Source: Sipunculus nudus (taxonomy: Eukaryota; Annelida; Sipuncula; Golfingiida; Sipunculidae). From it: a DNA stretch of 64,000 nt. The notes below the pieces were generated by a model, which saw nothing but the letters and a program-made list of their open reading frames with translations, ran no database searches and was not told where the DNA came from. The stretch covers positions 9,669,508 to 9,733,507 of the forward strand of contig CM049313.1 in NCBI GenBank assembly GCA_026874595.1, in the 5' to 3' direction. Shown piece after piece: positions 36,291 to 49,249 of this stretch. The number at the start of each line of letters is the position of its first letter. Within the stretch, counting starts at the first letter, position 1. The translations under genes were made by a program, and so were the position numbers.

Positions 36291-37960
36291 AAGAACCGGC
36301 AGACAGCTAATAGTTTGGACGTGCAGACATTTAACAAGCCCTGGCTGTGGACGGGCTTAATAATTTGTTTACATGTGGGTGACGGGTAATGTATTCAGTT
36401 ATGATATAGGTTAATTGTGGTACAATAAAGAGTATGCAGATTTATTATATATAGTAGAATAAAAGCAACAGCTACAGCTGAAATTTATATTTAATAAATC
36501 AGAGTTAAAAGGGAAGTCCCCTGTCGTGACAGTCGTTGTAAGAGAGAACTGGACTTTTTTACATGTTGCTGTATTGTGCTCGAGATTCGGCTTGCAACGT
36601 ATACTTGACAGGGTGGACATTGCTAAACATGGACACTTCGACGTGGTGATAGGGTTCCGGTGAAACAATAAGAAGTATGTGAAGTGCAGTAGTCTCTGAA
36701 AATGTGTGTTAAGACTTTACACAACACATGACACTGAAATAACATATGTTAAGGCACTGCAAGGTAGAGGTTACTGTTCCGGTTAAGGTGACGTAAACAG
36801 TGTTGCATGCTGTCCAAACGTCAGAGGTCACAGTTCAGCTAGCTAGGACGCTGAAAGTAAGTATACGTGTTTTAAAGGACAGCCTGTGAGACTCAGTTTT
36901 AATGTCGATTTATCTATGGATATATTTTAACCTGGGAAATTGCACAGTCAAAATATATTTTAGTACTAAACAAACTTTTCCATTAATTATATTGCAATTG
37001 TTTAAACCTCAGTCTCTTGATTTTGTACGAACATGTTTGAGTTAATTACATCTCAGCACCTCTCTTTATAGCAGTCTGACAACCTTGAAGTCACGCCAGG
37101 GGTGGTCTTTAAACGGACCCTGTGAGCCAGCTTTGTGGATTTGTACTTCTTTTATAATTTAAGATGTATCTTATATGTTCGTCGTTTTTAGACAGAATGA
37201 GCTCGAACACTTAGTGTCTTTCGTAGCTAACAAATGTCACTGATGTCAAGGAGTCGTATTGTTTTGGAATTGAAAGACACTTGTGTCTGACTCGTTCACA
37301 CTGGAAACCCATTTTTATTTAATACGTGACGCTGCATGGCCAATCACGTGTGTAATCTCAACTTTTTACCTTTTGTCGCATGTGATTTAGTAATTCAACA
37401 ATAACATGTACTTACGAACACATAATGATATCACGAGATGTATAGATCTCCATGTATTAAGGGTTTTTTTGTTACATTTTTATGTTTACCAATGGACAAT
37501 GCTTTAGCAGAAGCAGTCTCAATTGAATTCTCCGTAAGGAAGGTATATGTTACAAGCAAACTGTATAATCGAGCATTTTGAGCAGCGGTGATGCAGACAG
37601 GAGAAAGAGGCTGGGTCAGTACTATCCTTTGCTGTATACTTTCGGATGGCTTGTGTGCATGGTCTAGAATCCCATTGTTCTGTCAATCACACTGGCTTTT
37701 TTTATATTGGTACATCAAGCAAAGCCAGACCATGTACACCAGACGTTGCCCTGGGGAACAGCCGGTTGTATAGAAATATGAACTTTCGGATCATATAAAG
37801 AATGGTATATCATCTTAACTGGTATGTAGGCCTACATGCACGGGAAAATGTCGTTATTCCAAAGGCTGTATAACACATTAATTTTTTAACAACACTGGTA
37901 TGTACCACTCTAATAACAACTGGCTGTGACTGTCCATCACCAGCTCTAGCCTCTTTTTGT
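36290..37960. repeat. Intergenic duplicon, paralogous to about 46190-48130
   Basis: Long matched stretches include GTGGGTGACGGG, TTAATTGTGGTACAATAAAG, the GACACTTCGACGTGGTGATAGG-like block and CTCAGCACCTCTCTTTAT. Open frames are not conserved between the copies. At 36361-36370 this copy is an empty site for the element inserted at 46228-46778. Confidence 0.75.
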
Positions 37961-38036
37961 TTCTTGTCTCAAGAGATACTTCAGATCTCTCAATTTCCTC
38001 TTCCAATCTTTCTACAGTTGCCATTCTTAGCTATTT

Positions 38037-39005
38037 AGTGTTTACAGTGACACTGGGTCTAGATCAACCCTCCCTGACCCAGTCCAGCCAGGGCAAAGTC
38101 AGCACTCTCTCTGTAACAGACCTGGTCACAAAAGTCAGGCCCGACTCCCAAACAATGCAGGTTATCAACAGCAGGGATAATTTGTAAGCTTATCTTCAGG
38201 CATTCCCTACCATCACCGAAGGACTTAAAGAACATGTATAACACAATATACACATCGACTATACAAGACACTGCAGCCTCACTTTGCTGCCTGTCAAATA
38301 TATTTGTTATACTTCAGTTCCCTTAATGTCAAAGTGTAACCAATCTTGAGCAAACAGAGTCCGATCTGCAGCGATCGCCTACAAGAACGGCCTATATGAC
38401 GGCAGGAAGTGTACTGCGTTCTGTTTGGCAATCTGCTTCAGACATCCTTTGACCGTTACACTTTCATTGTCCTGCGACACAGTGTTCCTAGGTCGTGGCA
38501 ATTTTGGTGACACACTTATCACTGCCACAGGAGCTTTTTGTTTTGTCAGGTGAAGCAGTTTGCTAACTTGTAACCTGCTGGTCTCTACAGACTGTTTAAT
38601 TGTAGTCATTATTCGTCTCAACATTAACACAATTACCTTCCTTCCGAATATGACAAACTAGCAGAATGCAAGTGTCATATAATACTGCTCACTTTCGCCC
38701 CTGACCTAGTCTGACTCAACATCAATGTACAAATAGTCACTAAAATACTTAACGAAACTATCAGCTATGATAACGCTCTTTGTTGCAATAACAATAACCC
38801 ATATACTTGTCTCACAATCTCAACTGCTCCAGCAGGATCCCAAGTTGCTCTTACAGTATCTCACCGCTTCAATGAATATTTGTGGAGTGACGAGCACCAG
38901 TATCCAAAGCTCGCGATAAAGATTTTGCATATGCGAAATGTGGCACCCGTGAAGTTAGAGTAATTCCCAGACAATCAGCAAGAATAATAAATGACCAATT
39001 AGAAC
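38037..39005. repeat. Dispersed or duplicated block, paralogous to 1925-2975
   Basis: Shares GTTTACAGTGA, GGTCACAAAAGTCAG, GACCGTTACACTTTCATTGTCC-like and AATCAGCAAGAATAATAAATG stretches with the first block. A minus-strand frame (38379-38630) is open for 83 codons but is not open in the paralogue, so it is not called as a gene. Confidence 0.65.
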
Positions 39006-39009
39006 AATT

Positions 39010-41032
39010 ATTTAACAACCGATTAGATTACGGAGACAGCCCATCCAACCTCTGCTAGGATCCTAACTAAGGGCTAAACAGAACCAACTGTGCGTGATAT
39101 GGTACTGCATAACTTCCTCAGATAACTTCTTCAGACCGTTAAAGTTATTTACCATAACACAACACGTTGTTATAATTAAAGCCGTTTACATATATAAGCC
39201 CGTTTATTATGTTTTACCATTTAATATCGCCAAAAATATTATTGCAGGTGGTCATCATTAACTATAATGAATTTCATATTTGAGATGCACTTTGCACTGG
39301 AAAATTGTCGAGAGCAATCAGAATCAAAAAGAAAGACACAAAATATCCCTATATATTAAAATATTGACAGACCACAAGATAGATATCAGTAGAAGATCAA
39401 CCAATGATATATGTATTTGAGAAAAGAAGAATTGGTTAATTAGATAATCAGACAAAACGCAGTTGCGTTTTACCTTAAATATTGACCGATATTAAATTGT
39501 AAATAGAATGTAAATGTAAAATCGAACAACACCTAGATACATCGAATAAATTGAAGGATAAGAATAAATATAAGGATGTTCAAAACATTAAAGCAACATA
39601 AAGTAAATTTTAACCTTTTGTGTTATATTCTATATTCAGATAATTGCCTACGTAAGATTTTCAAGAAACGTCAATAATTGCTTTTTTTTCTGTTCTAAAT
39701 CATTCTGAGGCATCGGATGCCCTAAATCTTATATTGGTGGTAGAGAATGGTTGGCACTAATGCTGTCAGATAAATGCTTTCTTCAGTCTAAAAATGCGAA
39801 GTCACTGACCAGGTATAAGAAGACACAAAATCCCCCAGCGCAGTAATTCTAATAAATTTGAGGTAGTATTCATTATAATATTGAAACTGTTATATCACAT
39901 TAGATAAAACTATTAGTGCCCTACTGTGCTCATGTTAAAACCTTCAGTTAACTAAAAATAACTGCAATTCAAAGACGCACGTACATATATATATATATAG
40001 GTATCGGACACACTGTTCTGCAGAAATAGCGGCGGACTCCGATGTTTACGTGTATAAATGTTTGCTTTTTTTTCAAATCAGTGACCTATGTTTCAAAGAT
40101 CTGCACGAAAGTTACGGGGAATATTGATTCATGTGTACCTGTTGACTCTAGACACGTGGAACGTACTAAGACACAGACAACAAAAAGTCGTGTTTCTTAC
40201 CGTGTGCAAACAGGCCTGTGTAAAACACATTAACATACAGGGTACCCCCGTGTAAAGGGAGTCTCGTCAAAAAAACGTAAAGAGGTACGTAAAACAACAT
40301 AGTGTCAGAAGCTGTCATTGTGCAAAAGGAAATCTGATACGATTGGTTTATATACCGGTACAGTTGACAATGGCGATCTGTGCTGGGACAAATCAAAATT
40401 AGCATCTACACTAGAAACAATTGCTAATTTTACACATACAAATCACAATTAGAATATGTACTGGTATGATTGCAGATTGTACCACACAGCTTTGTGTCAC
40501 AATACTTTTGTCTTATATGGATGTTGGGTGTAGCTGATGAAGAAAGCTAGGATCGCTCATTCGTCCTAAGGGCTTTAGACTAACGACAACCTGTCTGTCT
40601 ACTGGTGGCTAGGGTGTTCCCGCAATCAACGCTGAGTAGGCGTGGGTGCTGCTCTGCTGACTCGTCTGACTACCCGTCTTGCCCTCATCGGATGGCCTGG
40701 AGCTTTGCTGAAACATTCACCTTGGACTGCGCTTGCTTGGAGTCGCATCTTCAAAGTTATAGCTGTTAGCTAATTAATCTCTTTAAAGTTTTTCCTAACA
40801 TTACACTCAAATAGAACCAAAACGCCGATAACTATCCCCTTTGACATTGCAAAGAGAACTGGTTGGGCCGGCTGCCTACAAAGTTCAGCTCGAGCATCAA
40901 TCTGACAAATTTTGTTTTGTTGATTGCGCTTGCTTGGTGTGGCATCTACAAAATACACGTTTGTATTATATGGGTGTTGGATGTCGCTGAAGAAGAAAAC
41001 TAGGATCACTCTCAAAATTATATATATGTTAA
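39010..41032. repeat. Upstream flank duplicon of pseudogene E
   Basis: Paralogous to 4766-5809. It contains an extra segment at about 40560-40965 bounded by two copies of a 45-base stretch (GTTGGGTGTAGCTGATGAAG near 40523 and GTTGGATGTCGCTGAAGAAG near 40976). Confidence 0.6.
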
Positions 41033-41152
41033 AGTCAATCTGTAAAATCAGTCATTTCATGAAATGTCTGGACATTTCGGTCATTTCGCGAAATGCCTGT
41101 GACCACCAGTCATTACGCAAGACGACTAAAATGTTCAGACATTTCATGAAAT
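41033..41152. mobile_element. Left-end stub of the TIR element, upstream of pseudogene E
   Basis: Begins AGTCAATCTGTAAAATCAGT as in the copies before A and C, with three ATTTC.TGAAAT/ATTTCGCGAAAT units, and then breaks off at ATTTCATGAAAT. The next bases (ATTGGTAAACTC) belong to SULT intron 2 (compare 9541 and 27402). Confidence 0.65.
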
Positions 41153-42050
41153 ATTGGTAAACTCTCGAACACTGAACAGTAGAACTGTGCACCGATACAG
41201 TAGTTGGGGAACAAATATACCTGTCAAGTTAGACATTTATGCACGGGGTTAACGTCCCACGTGGCCTTTAGAATCGGCCAATGAGACCTAAGTTTAGTTA
41301 CAATCAGGTGCCTAGGTGAGGAACCCTGTGTCACTTTAATTTCTAAGTTAAAACTTATGACGACTTACTGATCATGTTATCACGGCAACCGAGTGATTTA
41401 ATCACATACGTGCCCCCTAAAAGGATATATATATATGTAAACATTTCATATAAACATTTCTATATGGTGCAAAAATACAATAAATGGCATGAAATATACA
41501 GAATATACATTTGCACATTTCTTGGTATTCATTACACAAGAAAACACATTACATATTATACAAATGAGCCTATATATTTAGGAACCACATTTTAAGATAT
41601 CGTTGCATATTACCATGAATACAAATATCCATGCCTACAACAAGTATGAATTTTCCAGTAACGTGTGCAATTAGAATATGGAATATACAGTTTACATGAT
41701 AGTACGTACGTGATATACTGAAAGTAATGAATTGGCTAAATGATAGAGTTTATCGCAGTTTAAGAGTTTAGTAAAAACGGTCCTTACCTGCCAAGCAGAG
41801 AACGAATACTGACAAGTTCTCTATGTCACGAGACTGAGGCTTGGCAGGGTTCGCATCGCGGTCCGTGTCATTGTCCGAATGAAAACAATAGGGACAACGG
41901 AAAACCGGTTGAGTAATGAGGAACCAAGCAAACAAGGCAACCAAGGCAGCTGCGGGGCAATTCATTGACCAGTTAGGCCAAGCTGATGATATGATACCTG
42001 CCAGGCAATTCAGTTATACCTGATAATATAATACGTGTTATCGGAGCCGT

Positions 42051-42053
<3 letters not shown>

Positions 42054-42110
<57 letters not shown>
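42054..42110. repeat. (TA)n tract replacing the exon 3 acceptor region of E
   Basis: TA repeats run to 4 bases before exon 3 of E. In C the same interval ends CTGTATTGCAG; here only TCTT precedes the exon, so the acceptor AG is lost. Confidence 0.9.
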
Positions 42111-42113
<3 letters not shown>

Positions 42114-42114
42114 T

Positions 42115-42530
42115 AGCCTGCATGTTCCCAGAAATCCCAAGGACACATTGGTCTCATTCTACTACTTTATAAGAATTTTGGTAATGACGTCATACTGCGG
42201 TGCTTTAGAGGAACTTCACAGAACGCTTTTACAGGATAAAAGTGAATAAGTCTTTTGATTATTTCATATTTCTTCAACATTTTAAATCCCACGCGTAAGG
42301 GCTACCGAGACATTTGATCTTGTGCCATCATAACCTTTCACATATTTAAAGGAAATAAAAGATTGAACAAATTGTCCAGAGGAGAGTTCATCACTTTGTT
42401 CTCAAAATACTGGAGCCAATGACAAAAAATGTGTTAACTGGTATCGTAACATGAAAATATGTCAACTTACTACATAAAATGTATAAATATTTGGTCAAAT
42501 TTTTATATAAAAACGGACAATATGGTTTTG

Positions 42531-42590
<60 letters not shown>

Positions 42591-44971
42591 CACAAAAGAA
42601 TGAAATGGTACTTAATCATAGAGTGCGACTGATCCTTGTAAAATATACATTTTTTATGTACTTCTTTCAGTAAGCACGGTTTAAATATTTTAGTTGCCTG
42701 TGGGCCTTGATTGAAACATCTTCTGGGATACTGGCTGCAACGGGACGAAGAGAATGTTATATATCTGACGTACGAAGAAATGAAGAAGGTATGGCGTATT
42801 AAGATACTATAGATCATCAGGCCTACCTTGCTGCCTTAGCACACTGCCAATATGCCGTCATCAAAACCACTCATTTCATAGAATGTGACTTAATTGTGTT
42901 TAACAAAGAAACCTCCCCTTTTCCGAGTGTTTCTGGAGGATCTTTAAATATCCCTTTAGATATTTTACATTTTAATATCGAATAAATTGATGACACAATT
43001 ATCCATATTTTTGATCTGATTTCCCTTAAGAGTCAAATATCAATGCTGAGATGACAACATGATATAATTCTTATCTACAGGAGTATATACCCCATACACA
43101 TTTTGTTCGGCAAACAATACAAACTAAATACCAGGTATGGAGTTAGGATGAATATCAGATAATGGATGATCATTTTTATTCTAATATGTGACCTCTAAAG
43201 GTAACAGGGAATTGTGGGGAAAAGTGTCTAGGGAGGTGCATTCCTTAAAAAAAAGAATACATTTTTACTCAATACAAGACCCAACATCTGTCGTCAAAAG
43301 GGTAGCACAATTCCTTGACAAGGAATTGACGGATCAGCAAATGTCAACGATTGTGGAACACACGAGTTTTCAGAAAATAAAGGTAAACAAGGCTGTCAAT
43401 TTCTCCTTGATGGACCATCTTGGAATAATCAGGGAGGACGCTGAGACTGACTTCATAAGAAAAGGTAAATACCGCACTGAAATAGAGGCAAATGTAATGA
43501 TAATCCAAAGTGGTATGCTCGTTCACAAGGAATTGACGTATATTTATGTGAAAGCATTTTATAAGAGTGCGATTAAGTTGCTTTTATTTAAACACCAATG
43601 GTTGCTTATTAAGACACATTAAAATCCGATTTTTGGGACATTGTATTCTGACACCACTTACACAAGGTTCTATCTGGGAACAATATTTATAAAATAATGT
43701 CCTAAAATCGTCTAAAATCGTAAAATGTTCATTAACAATACTACAAGATCTTGTTACAGCCACCTTGTAACACATATGTTGTTTACAATGTAGTTCAACA
43801 GTAAGAAAAAAGAGCACATTATTAACTTGAAAACCAATGTGGTTTGTACACACCAGATTCTCTAAAGGGAACAATCACATACTTCACTTGCTGATTGGCT
43901 AGCAAATGCTTGATTGACATCAGGGATTGTGACGTTTAGTAGAAAGTCTTAAGAGCAGGAACACTTTTTACCTTGATTAACTAGGCCCCGTTTATTCGCC
44001 CTTTGTGTAATCAGTGTAAGCCATTTGAGCCAGGTGACCTTATAATGATGGCCATGTCCTGGGATCACAAGTTCCTCCTGTTTTCGAGTTTGAAAAAACG
44101 AATACCTGATAGTTTGAAATAAACCCGTTCTTCTTGCATGTTAAATGGTTATGAGTTATTCAAGAGGGAGGAATAAAATTAATTCATGTAAGCCAATTGT
44201 CACTTCCCTTCACATCTCAAGTAGCCAACTAGGACATAATTACTCTTCCCACTTAGTATTTTACCATTTCTCAAAACAGAGTTTCAATCAATTACGCCAT
44301 TTATTTAAAAGGATATTTCTCACCAACCTTCAGGAATAAAGCCTTCCAATTTGTTTATATGCCTTTAAAAGAACAATATATTCCTTCAAAATCTTTTATT
44401 CTTCTGATATCTTAATTTATAAAGTAGTTTGCAGACCATATGTAACATTTTTATTTAATATTTTGTTTAGTGCATACTTGTTGTTTTTTTTTAAACAATA
44501 TGTTGCTTTAAATTTTAATATCTTTCAACCAACAACCTTACTTTTTTTAAAAGCTGGTTTAATAAAGGATATTCTTCGAAACATGTTTCCTTTATACATA
44601 AATTTATAAACTAAACAATTCTAAGGTCAACAGGTGGCTCAAGTTTTTTGGCAATCCAAAGTTTGAATCTAAGATGATAAGAATCAAATCTCAGAAAAAA
44701 AACTATATCGAATTGTTTTTGTACATGTTTCTATACATGTATGTCTGGTTAGCGAGTATGTCCATATAATCTTCTTGAGTGGGTTTCCAGAGGGGCTGAA
44801 ACAAATAAATAAGCTATGTATCGCTTCAGGAAAGCCACGATATTTATTGTCGCAGGGATAGTTGGCGACTGGCGTAGCCATTTCACTGAGGAGATGAGCG
44901 ATGCCATTGATAAGATGGTCGAGGAACGTTTACATACCCACGAGCTCCATCATGAAGACACTTTACCATGA
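42115..44971 (+). pseudogene. Sulfotransferase E pseudogene (exons 3-6 only)
   Basis: Recognisable exons are 42115-42241, 42694-42788, 43278-43464 and 44856-44971. Exons 1 and 2, with the PAPS P-loop and the catalytic His, are absent: the sequence jumps at about 41152 from the upstream TIR element into intron 2. Exon 3 lost its acceptor to a TA tract and reads VPRNPKD for VARNPKD. Exon 4 has TGA (42708-42710) in place of the first Trp of CGPWWKH. The exon 5 acceptor CAG is CAA. Exon 6 reads RKGIVGDWR (Lys to Ile) but keeps an in-frame stop at 44969-44971. Base similarity to A and C is still high, so it died recently. It belongs to the A/C group. Confidence 0.88.
42532..42586. repeat. (TA)n tract in intron 3 of E
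   Basis: Counterpart of 28285-28332 in gene C. Confidence 0.95.
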
Positions 44972-45002
44972 TCAATTAACTATAGACAAGTGCAAAGAGT
45001 CA

Positions 45003-45064
<62 letters not shown>

Positions 45065-46190
45065 TTATAAAAAGATGATAAGACGTTTTTGTAAACAATT
45101 TGTCTCAGCAAAATTCGACAGAAATTTATTACGGTGTAACGACAGTTTATTCCTTCGGAATCGTGTGTACCAATTATATATAAATCTTTTTGATGTTATC
45201 TGTCCTTTAAGAGTAGTCCGGAAATGTGATTGTCATTAACGCGGTTTGTTTTATTCATTGCAGGAGCAGTAAGAAAAGACTCGTATGGAACAAGCATTAT
45301 GATAGAGTATACTTTGTAGTTGTTGGTCTTGGCGTTCACTGGATAAAAACTCTGACAAAGAAATTAAATATGTTGACCAGTCATACTCAAAGTTAAGATA
45401 TTATTAAATTTATATCAGGAGTATATAATATATCTGAGGAATAATGTATCCAATAAATTATATGAATAAAAGTATACTGAATGAATGTTGTATAGAAATG
45501 GAAAAAAATTAAAATGAATCATTAGAGAGCCCACTGATTACATATGCTGTCATTATTGGTTTGGATCTTGCGGATTTGTATATTATGTGACATATTTATC
45601 ACATTATGGCAGAAGATAACAGATTTTTGTACGAAATCATCAAAGCTCAAGAATTGCTATTACAGCATCCGAGAAATGTATCATACCTTAATAATAAAGC
45701 GAGACAGAAAATTAATTCTTATATTTGATGATAGATAGAGGAAAGATATCAATTGAGTAAGATCATTAATTGTATGTCTTTACAGACGAATGTCAAAGGT
45801 TCAAAGAACTGAACATTGGAGTTACGTTTTGGAAAATTATTCCAAGAACATGCGCACTACCGTGTTACCCATTGGGTGCGTTGTTCTGAACATCACATTT
45901 ATTCTTAATCAAGTAATAAAAGAAGGAACATACAATAGCCTCATGCAGGGGATTTTTCACACATTTAACCTCTTTTCTCTGAAGATAAAGTTGTTTATTT
46001 TAGATTCAGAATTAGGGTTTTGACTACAAAGGTCTTTCTATGTCTCTTGACAAGACACTGAACACTTAGTCTCGTTGGATAGCTGTGAATATCGCTAGCT
46101 GATAATCTGAATTATCGATTACATATATGTAATATACCATATACATACACAATGCCATCACGTCTCTGTAAAGAACCAATCACTCCGTAC
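44972..46190. repeat. Downstream flank duplicon of pseudogene E
   Basis: Paralogous to the DNA after A and C, including the CCGTGTTACCCATTGGGTG block near 45850. A (TA)n tract lies at 45006-45061. No gene. Confidence 0.65.
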
Positions 46191-46227
46191 ATTTAACAAA
46201 CAATGGGTGTAGACGGGCTTGATTATT

Positions 46228-46778
46228 GTCTCCTCGCAACGATGTTGCGAAAGGGATATAGTAACGCCTCCTTTCGTGCGTCCGTCTGTCCGTCCGTCAG
46301 TCCTTCTGGAATGGGCTTGTGGATCGATTTCAAGCTAAACCGTTGGCTCACCTACCCATGGAAGAAGACCCCTTTCGATTTTGAGGTCACGGCCACAGGG
46401 CCCACTTCTTGAAAAAGCTTGAGGACCCATTTTATGCCAAACTGTCTGACAAAATTCTTTTATCTTGCAAATATGGCTCACCCACCTATGGATGAAGAAC
46501 TCTATCCATTTTTAGATATCTGGGTCCAAAGTCACGGCCTCAAGGTCCACTTCTTGAAAAAGCTTGTGGACTCATTAAAAGCCAAACCATTTTAACAAAA
46601 CCTTTCATCTTGCAAATATGGCTCATCGACCCATGGGTGGAAAACCCTATTTCGTTTGAGGTCACAGGAACAAAGTTCAACGCTAGACAGCTGCCCTCCT
46701 CCTTTTAACACTGTGTAATACACCCATTCTAATTATGCCCCGTGCGAGGGGATGCTCCGCTTTACGGTGCACTTGTTA
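46228..46778. mobile_element. Inserted repeat element with internal tandem units, empty site known
   Basis: Comparison with 36345-36375 shows about 550 bases inserted between GGGCTTGATTATTGT and TTGTTAGTTCTACACG, with TTGT at both edges as a possible target duplication. The element contains CGTCCGTCTGTCCGTCCGTC and then nearly three tandem units of 130-145 bases, each with TATGGCTCA.CCACC.ATGG and CACTTCTTGAAAAAGCTTG. It ends GGGATGCTCCGCTTTACGG. No protein is encoded. Similar CGTCCGTC-headed units lie near 49290. Confidence 0.6.
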
Positions 46779-48130
46779 GTTCTACACGTGGGTGACGGGA
46801 AATGTATTCTGTAATGTTATGGGTTAAATTGTGGTACAATAAAGATCGCAGCTTTTCATGTATACTGGTATAATGCAAAATCTTCAGCAGAAATCGATAT
46901 TCAATAAAGAGAAGTCGCTTGTCGCGGCAGTCGTTGTGAGACAAAGCTGGACATGTTTACGTGTTGCTGTATTGTGCTTCAGATACGGCTTGCTGAGTGT
47001 ACATTACAAGATCGACATTGCTAAGCATGGACTTGCCGATGTGGTGATAGGTTCGGATGAAACAAAAAGAAGCATATCCAGTGCAGTTTTCTCTTAAAAT
47101 AACATGTGTTTAGGCACTGCGAAGTAGAGGTTGCTGCTCCAGTTAAGGTGACGTGAACAGTGTCGCATGCGGACCAAAAGTCAGAGGTCACATTTCAGTA
47201 AGCCAGGACACTAATCGTGTGTATCCGTTTTTGTTAAAGGACAGCCGGTGAGACTCATATTCACTGTGGATTTATGTATACTTTTCCCTGGGAGACTGCA
47301 AGGTCAACATTTATGTTAGTACTGACCAACCCTTTTCCATAAATTATATTGTTTATGTTTAATCCTTAGCCTCGTTGATTTTGTACGAACGTGTTTGAGT
47401 CAATTACACCTCAGCACCTCTCTTTATGAAACTCTGACAACACTGAAATCACACCACAAGCGGTCGCTGAACAGACCCTGTGAGATAGCTTTGTGGATTT
47501 TGTACTTCTTTTATCATTTGAGATGTATCTTATACGTACGACATTTGTCAACAGAATGAACTCGAACATTGAGTGTAATTCTCCGCCAACAGATGTCGCT
47601 GAAGTCATAAAGTTGGATTATATTGGAATTGAAAGAAATTTGAATCTGACAGGTAGAACACGCTCCCATTTTTATTTTAAGTGACGCTGCATGACCCATC
47701 ACGAGTGTCATCCAACTTTTGGACCTTTTGGCCATGAGATTCAGCAATTCAAAATAAAATGTTCTCACAACCAAATAATGAGAGCATTGGACATGTAAAT
47801 CGCCATGTATAAAAGGGTTCCGTTGTAACATTTGTAGGCACATTTACAAATAGACGATGATTTTGCAGAAGCAGTCTCAATTGGATTCTTGGTAAGGTAT
47901 GTATATGTAACACGTAAACGGTGTAATCAGACATTTCTGAGAAGCGGTGATGCAGGCATAGAAGCTAGGGCAGGATATCCTTTGCTATATACTGTTGGAT
48001 GACCTGTCTGCACATTCCAGAATCCCATTGTTCTGTCAGTTACCCAGACCTTTATAATTGGGTACATTAAGCAAAGCCAGACCATGGTCACCAGACGCAT
48101 TCCTGGGAAACAGCGCATGAAAAAAACATA
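46779..48130. repeat. Intergenic duplicon, paralogous to 36370-37960
   Basis: Second copy of the block between SULT units. Open frames differ between the copies, so none is called. Confidence 0.75.
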
Positions 48131-48289
48131 ATACATTCACACTGGTAAACAATAGGGGTGCGAGTGATCGGGCCAGTATGTTCTCGTAAATTTGTTTTGC
48201 CATTTAGACAAAACATGTATTTCGTAAAATGCCTTAAGATGTCAGGCCACCTCCCCGATGATAAGGCATATATTATTTTGGGATTATAT

Positions 48290-48570
48290 TTATTTATGAC
48301 GCAGCATGGCTTATCACGAGTGTCTCCTCACTGATTTAACCTTTTGTCACTTGTGATTCAGCAGTTGAACTTTAATGTACTCATACCTAAATAATGACAA
48401 CATTCAACGTATAAATCACCATGTATAAACGGTTTCCTTGGTACATTTGTCATGCACATTAACCGACAGACAGCATTAGTGTAGAAGCAGTCTCAACAGA
48501 ATTCTCATTGGGGTATGTATATGTTACCGGCAAACCGTGTAATCAGCCGTGTAATTTCGTAAAATGCCCA
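48290..48570. repeat. Partial third copy of the duplicon
   Basis: The stretch from GACGCAGCATGGCTTATCACG to CAAACCGTGTAATCAG matches 47685-47935 and about 37325-37570, giving a local tandem repeat offset by about 610 bases. Confidence 0.7.
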
Positions 48571-49249
48571 TAGATATATAAAAAATGAAAGAATGTTATA
48601 TTAAACCAGTTTTAGAATGATTAATGCACTTAAACTTATTTTTAAAACACTGGTTCATATTACAAATACATATTTTGTATATTGTGTCAGGTCTTTAGTA
48701 AACTACTTAAACTTGTTAGTGTAAGCAATTCAGATGTTTTTCCTTATGAGAAAATATTCTATTAAACACACAGAAACCATTTTTTATTATATTTTATTTA
48801 CTATACCGCTCTTAACAGATTTCAACAACACCAGCTTGACATGTGGTAAGAAATAGGCTTCACATATAAGTTCGTCGTTGGAGTTGTTTTAAGCTGCTCA
48901 TTCACTTACCTTTTGAAAATGAATTTATGTGAATTCTGGCTTTGTTTGTGTATATATTAATGATCTTACGGTATTCTGGTAATGAGAAGTTCCGCTTTCG
49001 GGAAGGATGTTTTAAATTGTTTATCAGCAAAGTGTTTGCAAACAAAGCTGTGTCGACAAAGGGGGAAAATGTGCAATTTTAGGTGGTGGATTGCATATAT
49101 ATGAAGTGGTAGAAATGTTACTTGTTGCAAAACGCAATTTGCAAGGCTCTGGCTTATCTGATTTGCGCCAGATGCCTTTGTCGAAATTGTTTTTATTATA
49201 ATAGTAGGCCCCCACATATTATAAACACAATCATATAAACAAAACAAGC
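48571..49249. other. Intergenic, nothing recognised
   Basis: AT-rich, with no repeat partner or coding signal seen. Confidence 0.45.

Noticed and set aside
37957-38630. Protein-like open frames on both strands in the 38-kb block
   Set aside because: None is kept open in the paralogous block at 1925-2975 and no domain could be named.
46203-46412. 69-codon open frame
   Set aside because: It straddles the border of the inserted tandem-unit element and has no relative in the empty-site copy.
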